The position numbers were made by a program, and so were the translations under genes. From contig NZ_CANMXB010000001.1 in the NCBI RefSeq assembly GCF_947501785.1, positions 3,476,501-3,540,500 of the forward strand: a stretch of DNA of 64,000 nt, in the 5' to 3' direction. Below, in pieces: positions 32,993-42,147 of this stretch. Source of the DNA: an uncultured Litoreibacter sp. (GTDB lineage Bacteria > Pseudomonadota > Alphaproteobacteria > Rhodobacterales > Rhodobacteraceae). The notes below the pieces were generated by a model that made no database searches, was not told the DNA's origin, and saw only the letters and a list, made by a program, of their open reading frames with translations. Every line of letters begins with the position of its first letter. Positions within the stretch are counted from its first letter, which is position 1.

Positions 32993-33949
32993 CTAAGACC
33001 CTCGCAGGCTGTTCCAGGCGGGCACGATTAGCTTGCTGACAATCGGAATGAGGGCAAGGCCGAGCACCAGCCCAAACACCCCGTCGAAAGCGGCGGTAAC
33101 GGCCCATTTGATGAAGCCTTGGGCCTGAGTTGAGGCATGGGCCACCTCCTCGGCAATGTGGTGGATGGTGTCGTAGAGCCATGGCGCGCCCAGCACGTCC
33201 AGCCCGTGGATCACGATGGACCCCCCGACCCAAAGCATGGCGGCGGTGCCGACAATCATCAGGCCTTTCAGGAAGCCGGGCATGGCTTTGACGATGCCGC
33301 GCCCGAAGGACCTCGTTGCCGTTAGACGGCCCTTTTCAGACAGGAGCAGCCCAAAATCATCGGCCTTCACAATCAGCGCGACGGAGCCGTAGACCATGAC
33401 GGTGATGCCGATGGCGACGGCGGCCAAGGTCGCGGCCTCCATATAGATGTTGCTGTCGGGGATCTCGGCCAGTGCGATGGTCATGATCTCTGCGGACAGG
33501 ATGAAATCCGTTTTGATCGCGCCTTGCACCTTTTCTTCTTCCAGATGGGCGGGGTCCTTGGTCAGGTCCTTGGGCTCATCCGCGTCGTGGTGATGCGGCA
33601 CGAACAGGTGGTAGACCTTCTCCGCCCCCTCGAAACACAAGTAACCGCCGCCGAGCATCAGCAGCGGCGTGATCACCCAAGGCGCAAAGTTGGCCAGCAG
33701 CAGCCCGATGGGCAGCAGGAACAGCAGCTTGTTCTTGATCGACCCGCGCGCGATGCGCCAGACGATGGGCAGCTCGCGCGCCGGTTTGAAACCGGTGACG
33801 TATTTGGGCGTGACGGCGGCGTCGTCAATTACGGCGCCTGCGGCCTTGGCCCCGGCCTTTGCGGCCTGGCCAATGACATCATCGACCGAGGCCGCCGCCA
33901 CTTTGGCGATGCCGGCCACGTCGTCTAGCAATGCGAGTAATCCGCTCAT
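32993..33949 (-). CDS. DUF808 (YedI-like) inner-membrane protein
   Basis: A 318-residue membrane protein. The N-terminal GLLALLDDVAGIAKVAAASV and KYVTGFKPARELPIVWRIAR, followed by GSIKNKLLFLLPIGLLLANF, are the DUF808 signature. About six membrane spans are visible, the last near residues 280-305. It has an acidic and histidine-containing loop (HHHDADEPKD) after residue 115. Function unknown. Its stop is 35 bases after the start of the thioredoxin-like gene's end on the same strand. Confidence 0.9.
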   Translation of the reverse strand: MSGLLALLDDVAGIAKVAAASVDDVIGQAAKAGAKAAGAVIDDAAVTPKYVTGFKPARELPIVWRIARGSIKNKLLFLLPIGLLLANFAPWVITPLLMLGGGYLCFEGAEKVYHLFVPHHHDADEPKDLTKDPAHLEEEKVQGAIKTDFILSAEIMTIALAEIPDSNIYMEAATLAAVAIGITVMVYGSVALIVKADDFGLLLSEKGRLTATRSFGRGIVKAMPGFLKGLMIVGTAAMLWVGGSIVIHGLDVLGAPWLYDTIHHIAEEVAHASTQAQGFIKWAVTAAFDGVFGLVLGLALIPIVSKLIVPAWNSLRGS

Positions 33950-33984
33950 GGTCTGATGTTGCGATGTTTAGGCCGGCAACGCAA

Positions 33985-34479
33985 TCAGGCGCGTGGACGA
34001 TGCGGTTTCATCAGGTCCTCAAACAGCGGCGTCAGGTCGGCCCGGTCCTGCGGGCCCCGCAATATCTGCTGCAGCTCACCCTTGCCGTCAAACAGCAGCA
34101 AGGTGATGTGGGGGACGCCATGATCGGCCGCGAATGTTGACCCCTCAAGGGTCTTGATGTTTGCGACGAGCAACCCCGGCTTGTCACCGTCCATGTTCTT
34201 GATTGCCTTGCGGGTTTCCCTTTGCAGCGCGTTGCACACAGGGCAGGTGGGGTCGTGGATTTGCACGATGGTCGGCGTGCCATTGCCCAGACTGGACAGA
34301 TCAGACTCGTGGATGGTTGCCTGCAGGGAGGTCACCCCAAAGTAGCCGCCGACGCCCAGAACTGCTGCACCCGCGACGCCGTATTGGAGGAACGCGCGGC
34401 GCGACTTGGCCTTTGCGGCGTTTGATTGCTGCGGCTTTGCGGATTTGGTGCGCTTGGATTTCTTGTTGTTTTTGGCCAT
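33985..34479 (-). CDS. Tat-signal thioredoxin-like protein with CPVC
   Basis: A 164-residue protein. The first 27 residues are strongly basic (MAKNNKKSKRTKS...), followed by SRRAFLQYGVAGAAVLGVGG, which fits the twin-arginine consensus SRRxFLK and a hydrophobic core. The rest is a thioredoxin-like domain with the redox motif CPVC in HDPTCPVCNALQ and a cis-proline strand HGVPHITLLLF. It is therefore probably a periplasmic or membrane-anchored disulfide protein. The start at 34479 (second of TTG-ATG) is the natural ATG. Target unknown. Confidence 0.75.
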   Translation of the reverse strand: MAKNNKKSKRTKSAKPQQSNAAKAKSRRAFLQYGVAGAAVLGVGGYFGVTSLQATIHESDLSSLGNGTPTIVQIHDPTCPVCNALQRETRKAIKNMDGDKPGLLVANIKTLEGSTFAADHGVPHITLLLFDGKGELQQILRGPQDRADLTPLFEDLMKPHRPRA

Positions 34480-34524
34480 CAAATGTCTCCGTCAAATTTG
34501 GGGAGAGGGTAGCCGAAAACGAAA

Positions 34525-34559
34525 TGACCGCAGCCCCGAAACTGCCGGGACTGCGGTCA
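34525..34559 (-). terminator. Terminator after the transaldolase-like gene
   Basis: TGACCGCAG and CTGCGGTCA pair perfectly, with an inner CCC/GGG stem, 22 bases after the gene's stop. On the minus strand the hairpin is followed by TTTCGTTTTC, a usable T-rich tail. Confidence 0.75.
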
Positions 34560-34580
34560 CGAATGCGTTATGAGACCTGT

Positions 34581-35234
34581 TTAGACGATCTTGATATTGG
34601 CCTTCTCAGCGTCTTTCAGGAAGGCCGCGAGGCCTTTGTCAGTCAGCACGTGGTCGGCCATTTTCTTGATCACGCCGGGAGGGGCCGTGGCCACATCCGC
34701 GCCGATTTTGGCGCAGTCGGACATGTGGTTGGCCGACCGGATGGAGGCCGCGAGGATCTGCGTCTCGTAGCCGTAATTGTCGTAGATGTCGCGGATGTCG
34801 GCGATCAGCTCCATGCCGTCGAGGTTCAGGTCGTCAAGGCGCCCGATGAAGGGCGAGATGAAGGTCGCGCCCACCTTGGCGGCCAGCAGCGCCTGATTGG
34901 CGGAGAAGCAGAGCGTGACATTGACCATGTGGCCCTCGTTCGTCAGCACGTTGCAGGCTTTCAGCCCGTCCCATGTCAGCGGCACTTTGACGGCGATGTT
35001 GTCGGCGATCTTGGCCAGCTTGCGGCCCTCAGCGATCATGTCGTCAGCCTTCAGCGCCACCACTTCCGCCGACACCGGGCCGTCGACGATGGAACAAATT
35101 TCCTTGGTCACTTCGAGGATGTCACGGCCCGACTTGGCGATCAGCGACGGGTTGGTGGTGACCCCGTCCACGATGCCCAACGCGTTGAGCTCCTTGATGT
35201 CGTCAATCTCGGCGGTGTCTACGAAGAATTTCAT
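34581..35234 (-). CDS. Transaldolase / fructose-6-phosphate aldolase-like
   Basis: A 217-residue small transaldolase (TalC/FSA subfamily), a TIM barrel forming a Schiff base. [16 protein letters not shown] at the start, [13 protein letters not shown], the lysine strand [15 protein letters not shown], and [11 protein letters not shown] are diagnostic. It may be a transaldolase of the pentose phosphate pathway or a fructose-6-phosphate aldolase; short members of both kinds look alike by eye. It is divergent from priA and ends at a strong terminator. Confidence 0.93.
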   Translation of the reverse strand: MKFFVDTAEIDDIKELNALGIVDGVTTNPSLIAKSGRDILEVTKEICSIVDGPVSAEVVALKADDMIAEGRKLAKIADNIAVKVPLTWDGLKACNVLTNEGHMVNVTLCFSANQALLAAKVGATFISPFIGRLDDLNLDGMELIADIRDIYDNYGYETQILAASIRSANHMSDCAKIGADVATAPPGVIKKMADHVLTDKGLAAFLKDAEKANIKIV

Positions 35235-35322
35235 GTGGGATGGCCTTTCGGTGGGCGTTGAGGTCTGGTTAATGTCGGCTTTACCTTACTTGGGCACGGT
35301 AGGGCAATCAGATGGCGGGTGT

Positions 35323-37506
35323 ATGACGGCTGGGTTTTTCCATGAAGGCGATTTGGTGGGGGTGTTGACCACCCAACCGCTGGACCGCGTGTTGGATTAC
35401 AAGGCGCCGGAAGGCGGCTGCCAATTGGGCGCATTTGTTGAGGTGCCTTTGGGGCCTAGGAAAGTGCTGGGCGTGGTCTGGGGGCCGGGTCGCGGGGATT
35501 GGGACTACGCCAAGGTACGGTCAGTCATCCGCGTGCTGGACGTGCCGCCGATGCGCGAGGAGATGGTGTCCTTCTTGGAAAAAGCGGGGGCCTACACGCT
35601 GACGCCGATGTCGGCCATGTTGCGGCTGGCCACGCGCTCGCCGGGATTGGGCGACCCGCCGTCGATGCGCAAGATTTACCGAATGGGCACCGGCGAAGTG
35701 GACCGCGTAACGCCTGCGCGCACCAAGGTGCTTGCGGTGCTGGAGGAATTTGGCGGACTGGCCTTTACGTTGAAAGAACTGGCGGAGATGGCGGGGGTCG
35801 GCACCTCGGTCGTCAAAGGCATGGTGGCGCAGGGGGCTGTTTTTGAGGAGCAGTCGCCTCGGGACCTGCCGTTCGCGCGGCTGGACCCTGAGTTGCCGTC
35901 CAAGGAGTTGACCGAGGATCAGGCGGCGGCGGTTGCTGTTCTGAACGAAGGGGACGGGTATTCGACGACGTTGCTGAAAGGCGTGACCGGATCTGGCAAG
36001 ACTGAGGTGTATTTGGAGGCGGTTGCCGCTTGTCTGCGGGCGGGTCGGCAGGCCTTGGTGTTGCTGCCGGAGATTGCGCTGACGTCCGAGTTTTTGACGC
36101 GGGTCGAGGCGCGGTTTGGGGCGAAACCCGCTGAATGGCATTCGGGCGTGACCATGACCGAGCGGCGGCGCGTCTGGAAGATGGTCGGCGAAGGCGGGGC
36201 GGAATTGATCGTGGGGGCACGCTCGGCGCTGTTCCTGCCGTACCGCGATTTGGGGCTGATCGTGGTCGATGAGGAGCATGACACGTCTTACAAGCAAGAG
36301 GACGGAGTTTTGTACAATGCCCGCGACATGGCGGTGCTGCGGGCGTCCATGTGCGCAGCGAAGGTTGTGCTGGCCTCCGCCACGCCGTCATTGGAATCGT
36401 GGGCCAATGCGGAAGCCGGGAAGTACCGGCGCGTGGTGCTGACGTCCCGGTTTGGGGCGTCGGTGATGCCCGAGATGCGGGCGATTGACATGCGGTCGGA
36501 GGATTTGCCGGGGGGCAAATGGGTGTCACCGACGTTGAAGCGCGAGATTGAGGCGCGGATTGAACGCGGCGAGCAGTCGTTGATTTTCCTGAACCGCCGG
36601 GGTTATGCGCCGGTGACCCTGTGCCGTGCTTGCGGGCATCAGATCGGGTGCGACCAATGCGACGCACGGATGGTGGAGCACCGGTTTTTGAAGCGGCTGA
36701 TGTGCCACCAATGCGGGGAGACGAAGCCGATGCCGACGGTGTGCCCATCCTGCGAGGCGGAGGACCGGCTGTCGCCAATTGGGCCCGGGGTGGAGCGGAT
36801 GGGGGAAGAGGTGACGGCGCTGTTCCCCGATGCGCGGGTGCAAGTCTTGTCGTCAGATCATTATGGCACCGCCCGGCAGCTGAAGGCGCATATCGAGAGC
36901 ATCGCGGCGGGGGAGGCGGATATCATCATCGGCACGCAGCTGGTGGCGAAGGGGCATAATTTTCCATTGCTGACGCTGGTGGGGGTGATTGATGCCGATC
37001 TGGGCCTGCAAGGGTCCGATCTGCGCGCGGCAGAGCGCACGTTTCAACTGATGCGCCAGGTGGCCGGTCGCGCCGGGCGTGCGGAGAAGGAGGGGCTGGC
37101 GTTGTTGCAGTCGTTCCAGCCGGAGCATCCGGTTATCCGCGCCATTTTGAGCGGTGATGAGGAAGGGTTCTGGGCCGCAGAGGCCGCAGAGCGCGAGCAG
37201 GCGGGCGTGCCGCCTTACGGTCGCATGGCGGGGATCGTGCTGTCGGGGCCGGAGGTCGGGCCAGTGTTTGATCTGGGCAACCATTTGGCGCGCAATGATG
37301 CGGCGTTGAAGCGGGTGGGGGCGGTTGTTTACGGGCCTGCGCCTGCGCCGATTGCCCGTATCAGGGGGCGGCACCGGGTGCGGCTGCTGGTGAAAGCGCC
37401 GAAAGGTGTCGCGTTGCAGGGAGCGCTGGCGGAATGGGTCCGGCCGATCAAGTTGAAGGGCGATTTGCGGCTGTCGATTGATATTGATCCGCAGAGCTTT
37501 TTCTAA
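35323..37506 (+). CDS. priA: Primosomal protein N' (replication restart helicase)
   Basis: Restarts stalled replication forks by loading DnaB. The 727-residue protein has an N-terminal DNA-binding domain (VGVLTTQPLDRVLDYKAPEG; GPRKVLGVVWG), a superfamily 2 helicase core with Walker A TGSGKTEV and Walker B DEEHD, and a zinc-binding insert with cysteine pairs (CRAC, CDQC, CHQC, CPSC). RQVAGRAGRAEKEG is motif VI. The start at 35323 is the ATG giving the family N-terminus; the frame is open further upstream through the transaldolase gene on the other strand. It is followed by a hairpin pair and AT-rich element, then hisC. Confidence 0.96.
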   Translation: MTAGFFHEGDLVGVLTTQPLDRVLDYKAPEGGCQLGAFVEVPLGPRKVLGVVWGPGRGDWDYAKVRSVIRVLDVPPMREEMVSFLEKAGAYTLTPMSAMLRLATRSPGLGDPPSMRKIYRMGTGEVDRVTPARTKVLAVLEEFGGLAFTLKELAEMAGVGTSVVKGMVAQGAVFEEQSPRDLPFARLDPELPSKELTEDQAAAVAVLNEGDGYSTTLLKGVTGSGKTEVYLEAVAACLRAGRQALVLLPEIALTSEFLTRVEARFGAKPAEWHSGVTMTERRRVWKMVGEGGAELIVGARSALFLPYRDLGLIVVDEEHDTSYKQEDGVLYNARDMAVLRASMCAAKVVLASATPSLESWANAEAGKYRRVVLTSRFGASVMPEMRAIDMRSEDLPGGKWVSPTLKREIEARIERGEQSLIFLNRRGYAPVTLCRACGHQIGCDQCDARMVEHRFLKRLMCHQCGETKPMPTVCPSCEAEDRLSPIGPGVERMGEEVTALFPDARVQVLSSDHYGTARQLKAHIESIAAGEADIIIGTQLVAKGHNFPLLTLVGVIDADLGLQGSDLRAAERTFQLMRQVAGRAGRAEKEGLALLQSFQPEHPVIRAILSGDEEGFWAAEAAEREQAGVPPYGRMAGIVLSGPEVGPVFDLGNHLARNDAALKRVGAVVYGPAPAPIARIRGRHRVRLLVKAPKGVALQGALAEWVRPIKLKGDLRLSIDIDPQSFF

Positions 37507-37511
37507 GCGGG

Positions 37512-37592
37512 CAAGAGTTTTGAAGAAAAACTCTTGAAAAATTTCGTTGAAATTTTTGGCCTGCGGCGCGCATATTTTTTGCAGAAAGAAGC
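37512..37592 (+). repeat. Two hairpins and AT-rich element, copy 3
   Basis: CAAGAGTTTT-GAAGA-AAAACTCTTG (37512-37536) is directly followed by AAAAATTTC-GTT-GAAATTTTT (37537-37557); centres are 23 bp apart. GCATATTTTTTGCAGAAAG and AAGC follow at 37570-37592, matching the 25-bp element with one G-to-T change. The group lies just downstream of priA. Confidence 0.7.
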
Positions 37593-37664
37593 CGCATGTT
37601 GCGCCCTTTTCTTTAGCGAGTGCTGCGGATACACAGTGCGGAGTTGGGATTTAGGATCACTGCC

Positions 37665-38744
37665 ATGACCATCACTCCGCAGCCGGGCATACTGGATATT
37701 GCGCTGTATCAAGGGGGTGCCGCCTCTGTTGAGGGCGTGGCGGATGTGGTGAAGCTGTCATCCAATGAAAACCCGTTTGGACCAAGCCCTCGCGCGTCGG
37801 ACGCGTTTCGGCAATCGGCAGGTGAGTTGCATGTGTATCCGTCGACCCAGCACGAGCGGTTGCGCGAGGCGATTGGCGAGGTGCACGGGGTCGACCCTGA
37901 GCGGGTTATTTGCGGCGTGGGGTCGGACGAGATCATTTCGTTCCTGTGCTACGCCTATGCGGGGCCGGGCGACGAGGTTTTGCATACCGAGCACGGGTTC
38001 GGGATGTACAAGATCTCGGCCTTGGCGGCGGGGGCCACGCCGGTATCCGTCAAAGAGAATGAGCGGGTCACGGATGTGGACGCACTGCTGGCGGGCGTGA
38101 CGGAGCGCACCAAGCTGGTCTTTATCGCCAACCCGAACAACCCGACGGGCACGATGATCCCCGAGGCAGAGGTGGCGCGGCTGGCGGATGGTTTGCCGGC
38201 GGGCTGTTTGCTGGTGCTGGACGGGGCCTACGCCGAATATGTGGACGGGTTTGACGCAGGGCTGTCCGTGATGGAGGGCCGCAAGAACGTGTTTATGACG
38301 CGGACGTTTTCGAAGATTTATGGTTTGGGCGGATTGCGCATTGGTTGGGGCTACGGGCCGCAGGCGATTGTGGACACGCTGAACCGGATCAGGGGGCCGT
38401 TCAACCTGTCGGGGCCTGCTCTGAAGGCGGCGCATGCGGCGGTGCGGGACACGGGCTATACCGAGCGGTGCCGACGCGAGAACGCAAAATGGCGGGAGTG
38501 GTTGGCGGCGCAGCTTGCGAAGGTGGGCGTGCCGTCGGACCCGTCAGAATGCAATTTCATCCTCGCGCGGTTCGGCTCGGAAGACGAGGCGCGGGCCTGT
38601 GACGCAGCGCTGAAGGCCAAGGGGCTGATCGTGCGCATGGTGGGGGGATATAACCTGCCGGAATGCTTGCGTATCACCATTGGGTCGGAGCAGGCCTGCC
38701 GCCGGGTGGCGGCGGTTATTGCAGAGTTTAAGGGGCAAGGCTGA
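37665..38744 (+). CDS. hisC: Histidinol-phosphate / aromatic aminotransferase
   Basis: A 359-residue class II PLP aminotransferase. [12 protein letters not shown] at residues 31-42 is typical of HisC, and the PLP lysine is Lys217 in [16 protein letters not shown]. Members act in histidine biosynthesis or transaminate prephenate-derived aromatic intermediates. Here the next gene is a prephenate/arogenate dehydrogenase joined by a 1-base overlap (TGATG), so this copy may serve tyrosine synthesis as well as or instead of histidine synthesis (inference). The start at 37665 has GGGATTTAGGAT upstream; an earlier start at 37620 adds non-family sequence. Confidence 0.92.
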   Translation: MTITPQPGILDIALYQGGAASVEGVADVVKLSSNENPFGPSPRASDAFRQSAGELHVYPSTQHERLREAIGEVHGVDPERVICGVGSDEIISFLCYAYAGPGDEVLHTEHGFGMYKISALAAGATPVSVKENERVTDVDALLAGVTERTKLVFIANPNNPTGTMIPEAEVARLADGLPAGCLLVLDGAYAEYVDGFDAGLSVMEGRKNVFMTRTFSKIYGLGGLRIGWGYGPQAIVDTLNRIRGPFNLSGPALKAAHAAVRDTGYTERCRRENAKWREWLAAQLAKVGVPSDPSECNFILARFGSEDEARACDAALKAKGLIVRMVGGYNLPECLRITIGSEQACRRVAAVIAEFKGQG

Positions 38745-39652
38745 TGGCGCAATTCTATGAACGTGTGGCGCTGATCGGGCTTGGACTGATTGCCTCGTCG
38801 ATGGCGCACCGGATGCGGGCGGATGGGTTGGCGGGCGAGATCGTCGGCACCGCGCGCTCTGCCGAGACGCGCGACGAGGTGCGCAAGCTCGGGTTTTGCG
38901 ACCGCGTGGTCGACACCGCGGCGGAGGCCGTGGACGGCGCGGATTTGGTTGTGCTTTGCGTGCCGGTGGGGGCCATGGGGGTCGTCGCCGCCGAGATTGG
39001 ACCGCATCTGGCGACGGGCGCTTTGGTCAGCGATGTGGGGTCCACAAAGCGTGCGGTGATTGAGGCCGTAGCCCCGCATCTGCCGGAAGGCGTGCATTTC
39101 ATCCCGGCACACCCGCTAGCGGGGACCGAGCAGTCGGGGCCGCATTCGGGCTTTGCGGAATTGTTCGAGAACCGGTGGCTGCTGATGACCCCTGAGGGCG
39201 CAGATGCGGATGTGGTGGCGCGCTACAAGGCGTTCTGGCAGGCGATGGGCGCCTTGGTCGACGAGATGGAGCCGGACCACCATGATCTGGTTGTCGCGGT
39301 GACGTCGCACGCGCCGCATTTGATTGCCTATACCATGGTCGGCGTGGCTGATGACTTGCGGCGGGTGACCGATAGCGAGGTGGTGAAATATTCCGCCGGG
39401 GGCTTCCGCGATTTCACGCGGATTGCGGCATCTGACCCGACCATGTGGCGCGACGTGTTTCTGACCAACAAGGACGCGACGTTGGAGATTTTGGGGCGGT
39501 TCACCGAGGAGCTGTTCGCCTTGCAACGCGCCATTCGGCAGGGCGACGGCGACCACCTGCATGCCTATTTCACCCGCACGCGCGCGCTGCGGCGCGGGAT
39601 CATTGAGGCGGGGCAGGATACCGACGCGCCGAACTTTGGTCGGGGACGGTAG
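38744..39652 (+). CDS. tyrA: Prephenate/arogenate dehydrogenase (TyrA family)
   Basis: Makes the tyrosine precursor by NAD(P)-dependent oxidative decarboxylation. The 302-residue protein has a Rossmann motif with one change from the canonical GxGxxG (GLGLIASS at residues 12-19), LCVPVGAMG, DVGSTK, and the catalytic-region sequence HFIPAHPLAGTEQSGP. The C-terminal helical dimerisation domain contains FRDFTRIAASDPTMWRDVFL. Cyclohexadienyl (dual-substrate) activity is possible. It shares the TGATG junction with hisC and is followed two bases later by the extensin-like gene. Confidence 0.93.
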   Translation: MAQFYERVALIGLGLIASSMAHRMRADGLAGEIVGTARSAETRDEVRKLGFCDRVVDTAAEAVDGADLVVLCVPVGAMGVVAAEIGPHLATGALVSDVGSTKRAVIEAVAPHLPEGVHFIPAHPLAGTEQSGPHSGFAELFENRWLLMTPEGADADVVARYKAFWQAMGALVDEMEPDHHDLVVAVTSHAPHLIAYTMVGVADDLRRVTDSEVVKYSAGGFRDFTRIAASDPTMWRDVFLTNKDATLEILGRFTEELFALQRAIRQGDGDHLHAYFTRTRALRRGIIEAGQDTDAPNFGRGR

Positions 39653-39654
39653 CG

Positions 39655-40443
39655 ATGGTGTGGCGTGCGTTGTTTTTGAGTGCTGTGTTGGTGTCCCCGG
39701 CGTTTGCGAATGCGCCGGAGCGGTCGATCCGCCCGCTGCCGCGCGGGGTGTCCATTCAAGCCGTCGTGAAGGCGGAGCAGGCGGCGGCGTTGCCGAAAAC
39801 CTCGACGGCGAAGCGCGGTTTTGGACTGAAGCGGCTGTTTCAGGGCAAGCGACCGCAACGGCCCACGCAACGCCCCGCCGGGCTGAAACAAAAGCGCGCC
39901 CAGCAGATAGCGGTGAGCGCGAAAGGGTCCGTTTGCGGTGTGCCGGAAATAAAGGGCGCGGCCATTGGTGCCATTGCAGGGCGCGGGGCGTGCGGCGTGC
40001 AAAATGCCGTGCGTTTGACATCCGTGTCGGGCGTAGGCCTGTCGCAGAAGCCGACGATTGACTGCACGACAGCCAAGGCTTTGAATACATGGGTGAAAAA
40101 TGGCTTGAAACCCGCCGTGGGCAAAGTCGGCGGCGGCGTGCGGTCGTTGAAAGTCGTGGCCCATTATGCCTGCCGGAACCGCAACAGCGCCAAGTCGGGG
40201 CGGCTGTCAGAACATGCCAAGGGTCGGGCCGTGGATATCTCGGCGATCAACCTGAACAACGGGCAGACGATCACCGTGTTGAAGGGCTGGCGGGCCAAGC
40301 AGCAGGGGCCGATCCTGAAGAAGGCGCATAAGGCGGCCTGCGGGCCGTTTGGCACCGTGTTGGGGCCGAATGCCAACCGGTTCCATCAAGACCATTTCCA
40401 CTTTGATACCGCGCGGTATCGGTCGGGGAGTTACTGTCGCTAG
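39655..40443 (+). CDS. Extensin-like family secreted protein
   Basis: A 262-residue protein with a signal peptide (VWRALFLSAVLVSPAFANA), a proline- and basic-rich linker of about 70 residues, and an extensin-like C-terminal domain from about residue 95. Domain markers are CGVQNAVRLTSV, CRNRNSAKSGRLSEHAKGRA, VDISAINLNNGQ and the histidine cluster HQDHFHFDTARYR near the end. The HxDxHxH arrangement suggests a metal site, as in D-Ala-D-Ala carboxypeptidase-like folds, so an envelope peptidoglycan role is plausible. It overlaps the converging DUF2125 gene by four bases. Confidence 0.9.
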   Translation: MVWRALFLSAVLVSPAFANAPERSIRPLPRGVSIQAVVKAEQAAALPKTSTAKRGFGLKRLFQGKRPQRPTQRPAGLKQKRAQQIAVSAKGSVCGVPEIKGAAIGAIAGRGACGVQNAVRLTSVSGVGLSQKPTIDCTTAKALNTWVKNGLKPAVGKVGGGVRSLKVVAHYACRNRNSAKSGRLSEHAKGRAVDISAINLNNGQTITVLKGWRAKQQGPILKKAHKAACGPFGTVLGPNANRFHQDHFHFDTARYRSGSYCR

Positions 40444-41438
40444 GGCAGCCTGATCTCTGGCGCGGGACCGATGGGAAGTGGCCCCAAGAAGGTTGCGCCG
40501 TTCGAGAAGCTGAGTGTGGCATCAAGCGCGTTCGCGTTGCCCGATGAGCTGGCCAGCAATCCAAGGCCGAACTCGGCGGCGGAGGCGGCGTTGGCCTCAA
40601 TCGCTCCGGCTTGCACGGCCAAGGCCAGCATCTCGCGCCAGTTGCGGGCGGTGATGGCAACCTCGCCGTTGGGTTTGGCGTTCTCGACCGTCATGTCGCC
40701 TTTGGCGCGGATTTCCAGCTCTCCCCATGCGCCGCGCAAATCGCGGATCGTTAGGGCGGTCACGTCAGGGCGCTGCGTCTCGATCGCGATGCGATCCAGC
40801 GCGCCGCTGAGTTGTGCCTGTAGGTCGAATTGCAGCGCTTCGATCTGGTCGGGCAGGGTGCCGCCCTGGTCGATGATGGCGCGGAACCGCTCGCCCGGCA
40901 GCAGTTGGTTGATGTTGGCCGCGACGTCATAGGTGTTGGTGGTGCCCGGCGCGTTTCGGATGGCTGCGTTGAGTGCGTCGAACCCTGCGGTCCAGCCGTC
41001 GGTGGAGGTGATCACCGCGCCGCCCATCTCGACATTGGCGCTGTCCAAAGCCAATGCGGTCGAGGGTTTGACCTTCAGGGAGGCCCGCATGTCGTCGGTC
41101 TTCAGGGTGAATTTCTCACGCGGGGTCGCGATGGTTTGCTCATGCGGCCAGACGGCGATCAGGTGGTTGGGCTTGTAGCTGAGCGACAGGATTTGGAAGA
41201 ACGGGGCCTGCCAGCTGAGCCCCGTTTCGGGGTCGGTCAATTGCAGATCGGTAAAGGTCGTATCGAACCGGTTGGGGAAGCCGCGCACGACGTGGTCGGA
41301 ATAGTCGACCTGCCAGCCCTCGGCGCGACGATCATCAAGCCATTTGGTCATCGCGGTCTTGTGGCCTTGGGAGCCGACAAACCAATAGCCGGACCAGCCA
41401 AGGCCAAGAACGACAATGAGGGTGATTAACTTGCGCAT
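40440..41438 (-). CDS. DUF2125 envelope protein
   Basis: A 332-residue protein with an N-terminal signal anchor (KLITLIVVLGLGWSGYWFVG). The rest is predicted to be mostly beta-strand. GFPNRFDTTFTDLQLTDPET and PHEQTIATPREKF match the DUF2125 family of alphaproteobacteria, whose role is unknown. The start at 41438 is chosen because codons further upstream have no family character. It stands on the opposite strand to its neighbours. Confidence 0.85.
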   Translation of the reverse strand: MRKLITLIVVLGLGWSGYWFVGSQGHKTAMTKWLDDRRAEGWQVDYSDHVVRGFPNRFDTTFTDLQLTDPETGLSWQAPFFQILSLSYKPNHLIAVWPHEQTIATPREKFTLKTDDMRASLKVKPSTALALDSANVEMGGAVITSTDGWTAGFDALNAAIRNAPGTTNTYDVAANINQLLPGERFRAIIDQGGTLPDQIEALQFDLQAQLSGALDRIAIETQRPDVTALTIRDLRGAWGELEIRAKGDMTVENAKPNGEVAITARNWREMLALAVQAGAIEANAASAAEFGLGLLASSSGNANALDATLSFSNGATFLGPLPIGPAPEIRLP

Positions 41439-41503
41439 TTCGGGTCTTTCCCCTTTTCCTTTGTCGTCCCGTTTACTAGGCCGAAGACAGGAGGGCCAGA
41501 GAC

Positions 41504-42058
41504 ATGGTTGCCCAGCCAACATTGGACAAACCCCTTTGGGTGTTCGCATACGGATCGCTGCTTTGGAACCCGGGCTTTGCACCGGTGGAAAGCGTGACCG
41601 CGCAACTGACCGGCTACCATCGGTCGTTTTGCATGTGGTCGATCCATCATCGCGGCTCGATCGACGATCCCGGGTTGGTTTTGGCATTGGATGTGGCGGA
41701 CGGCGCATCTTGCGACGGTGTGGCGTTTCGGGTCGCTGATGACGAGGCCGGAACTGTGCTGCAAATGCTGCGCGAGCGCGAGTTGATTTCGTCAGCCTAT
41801 TACGAGGCGATGGTGCCACTGACCCTGTCTGACGGGCGGGAGGTGCAGGCCTTGGCCTACATCATCAACCAGGATCATGTGCAATATTGCGGGGATTTGT
41901 CGCTGGAGCGGCAGGCCGAGGTGATTGCGAGTTCGGTCGGTGGTCGCGGACCCAACACCGAATATTTGTACAACACCGCCGCGCATTTGGAACAAATGGG
42001 GGTGCATGACCCCGATATGGCGTGGCTTGTGGCGCGGGTGCGGGAATTGGCGGCCTAA
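41504..42058 (+). CDS. ChaC-like gamma-glutamylcyclotransferase
   Basis: Predicted to cleave gamma-glutamyl peptides, probably glutathione, to 5-oxoproline. The 184-residue protein has the substrate-loop motif YGSL at residues 16-19 (VFAYGSLLWNPGF), the ChaC segment FCMWSIHHRGSIDDPGLVLA, and the acidic active-site region RERELISSAYYE around residues 91-101. Length is typical of ChaC. It is an isolated gene between the DUF2125 protein and the MotA/ExbB-like pair. Confidence 0.92.
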   Translation: MVAQPTLDKPLWVFAYGSLLWNPGFAPVESVTAQLTGYHRSFCMWSIHHRGSIDDPGLVLALDVADGASCDGVAFRVADDEAGTVLQMLRERELISSAYYEAMVPLTLSDGREVQALAYIINQDHVQYCGDLSLERQAEVIASSVGGRGPNTEYLYNTAAHLEQMGVHDPDMAWLVARVRELAA

Positions 42059-42147
42059 GGCCTATCGCAGAAAACCTTGGCAAATTGCCCTTGGCCCCCG
42101 TATGTTCTTAAAAAAAAGACGGTTGCGGGCAATTCAAGGGTATGGGT

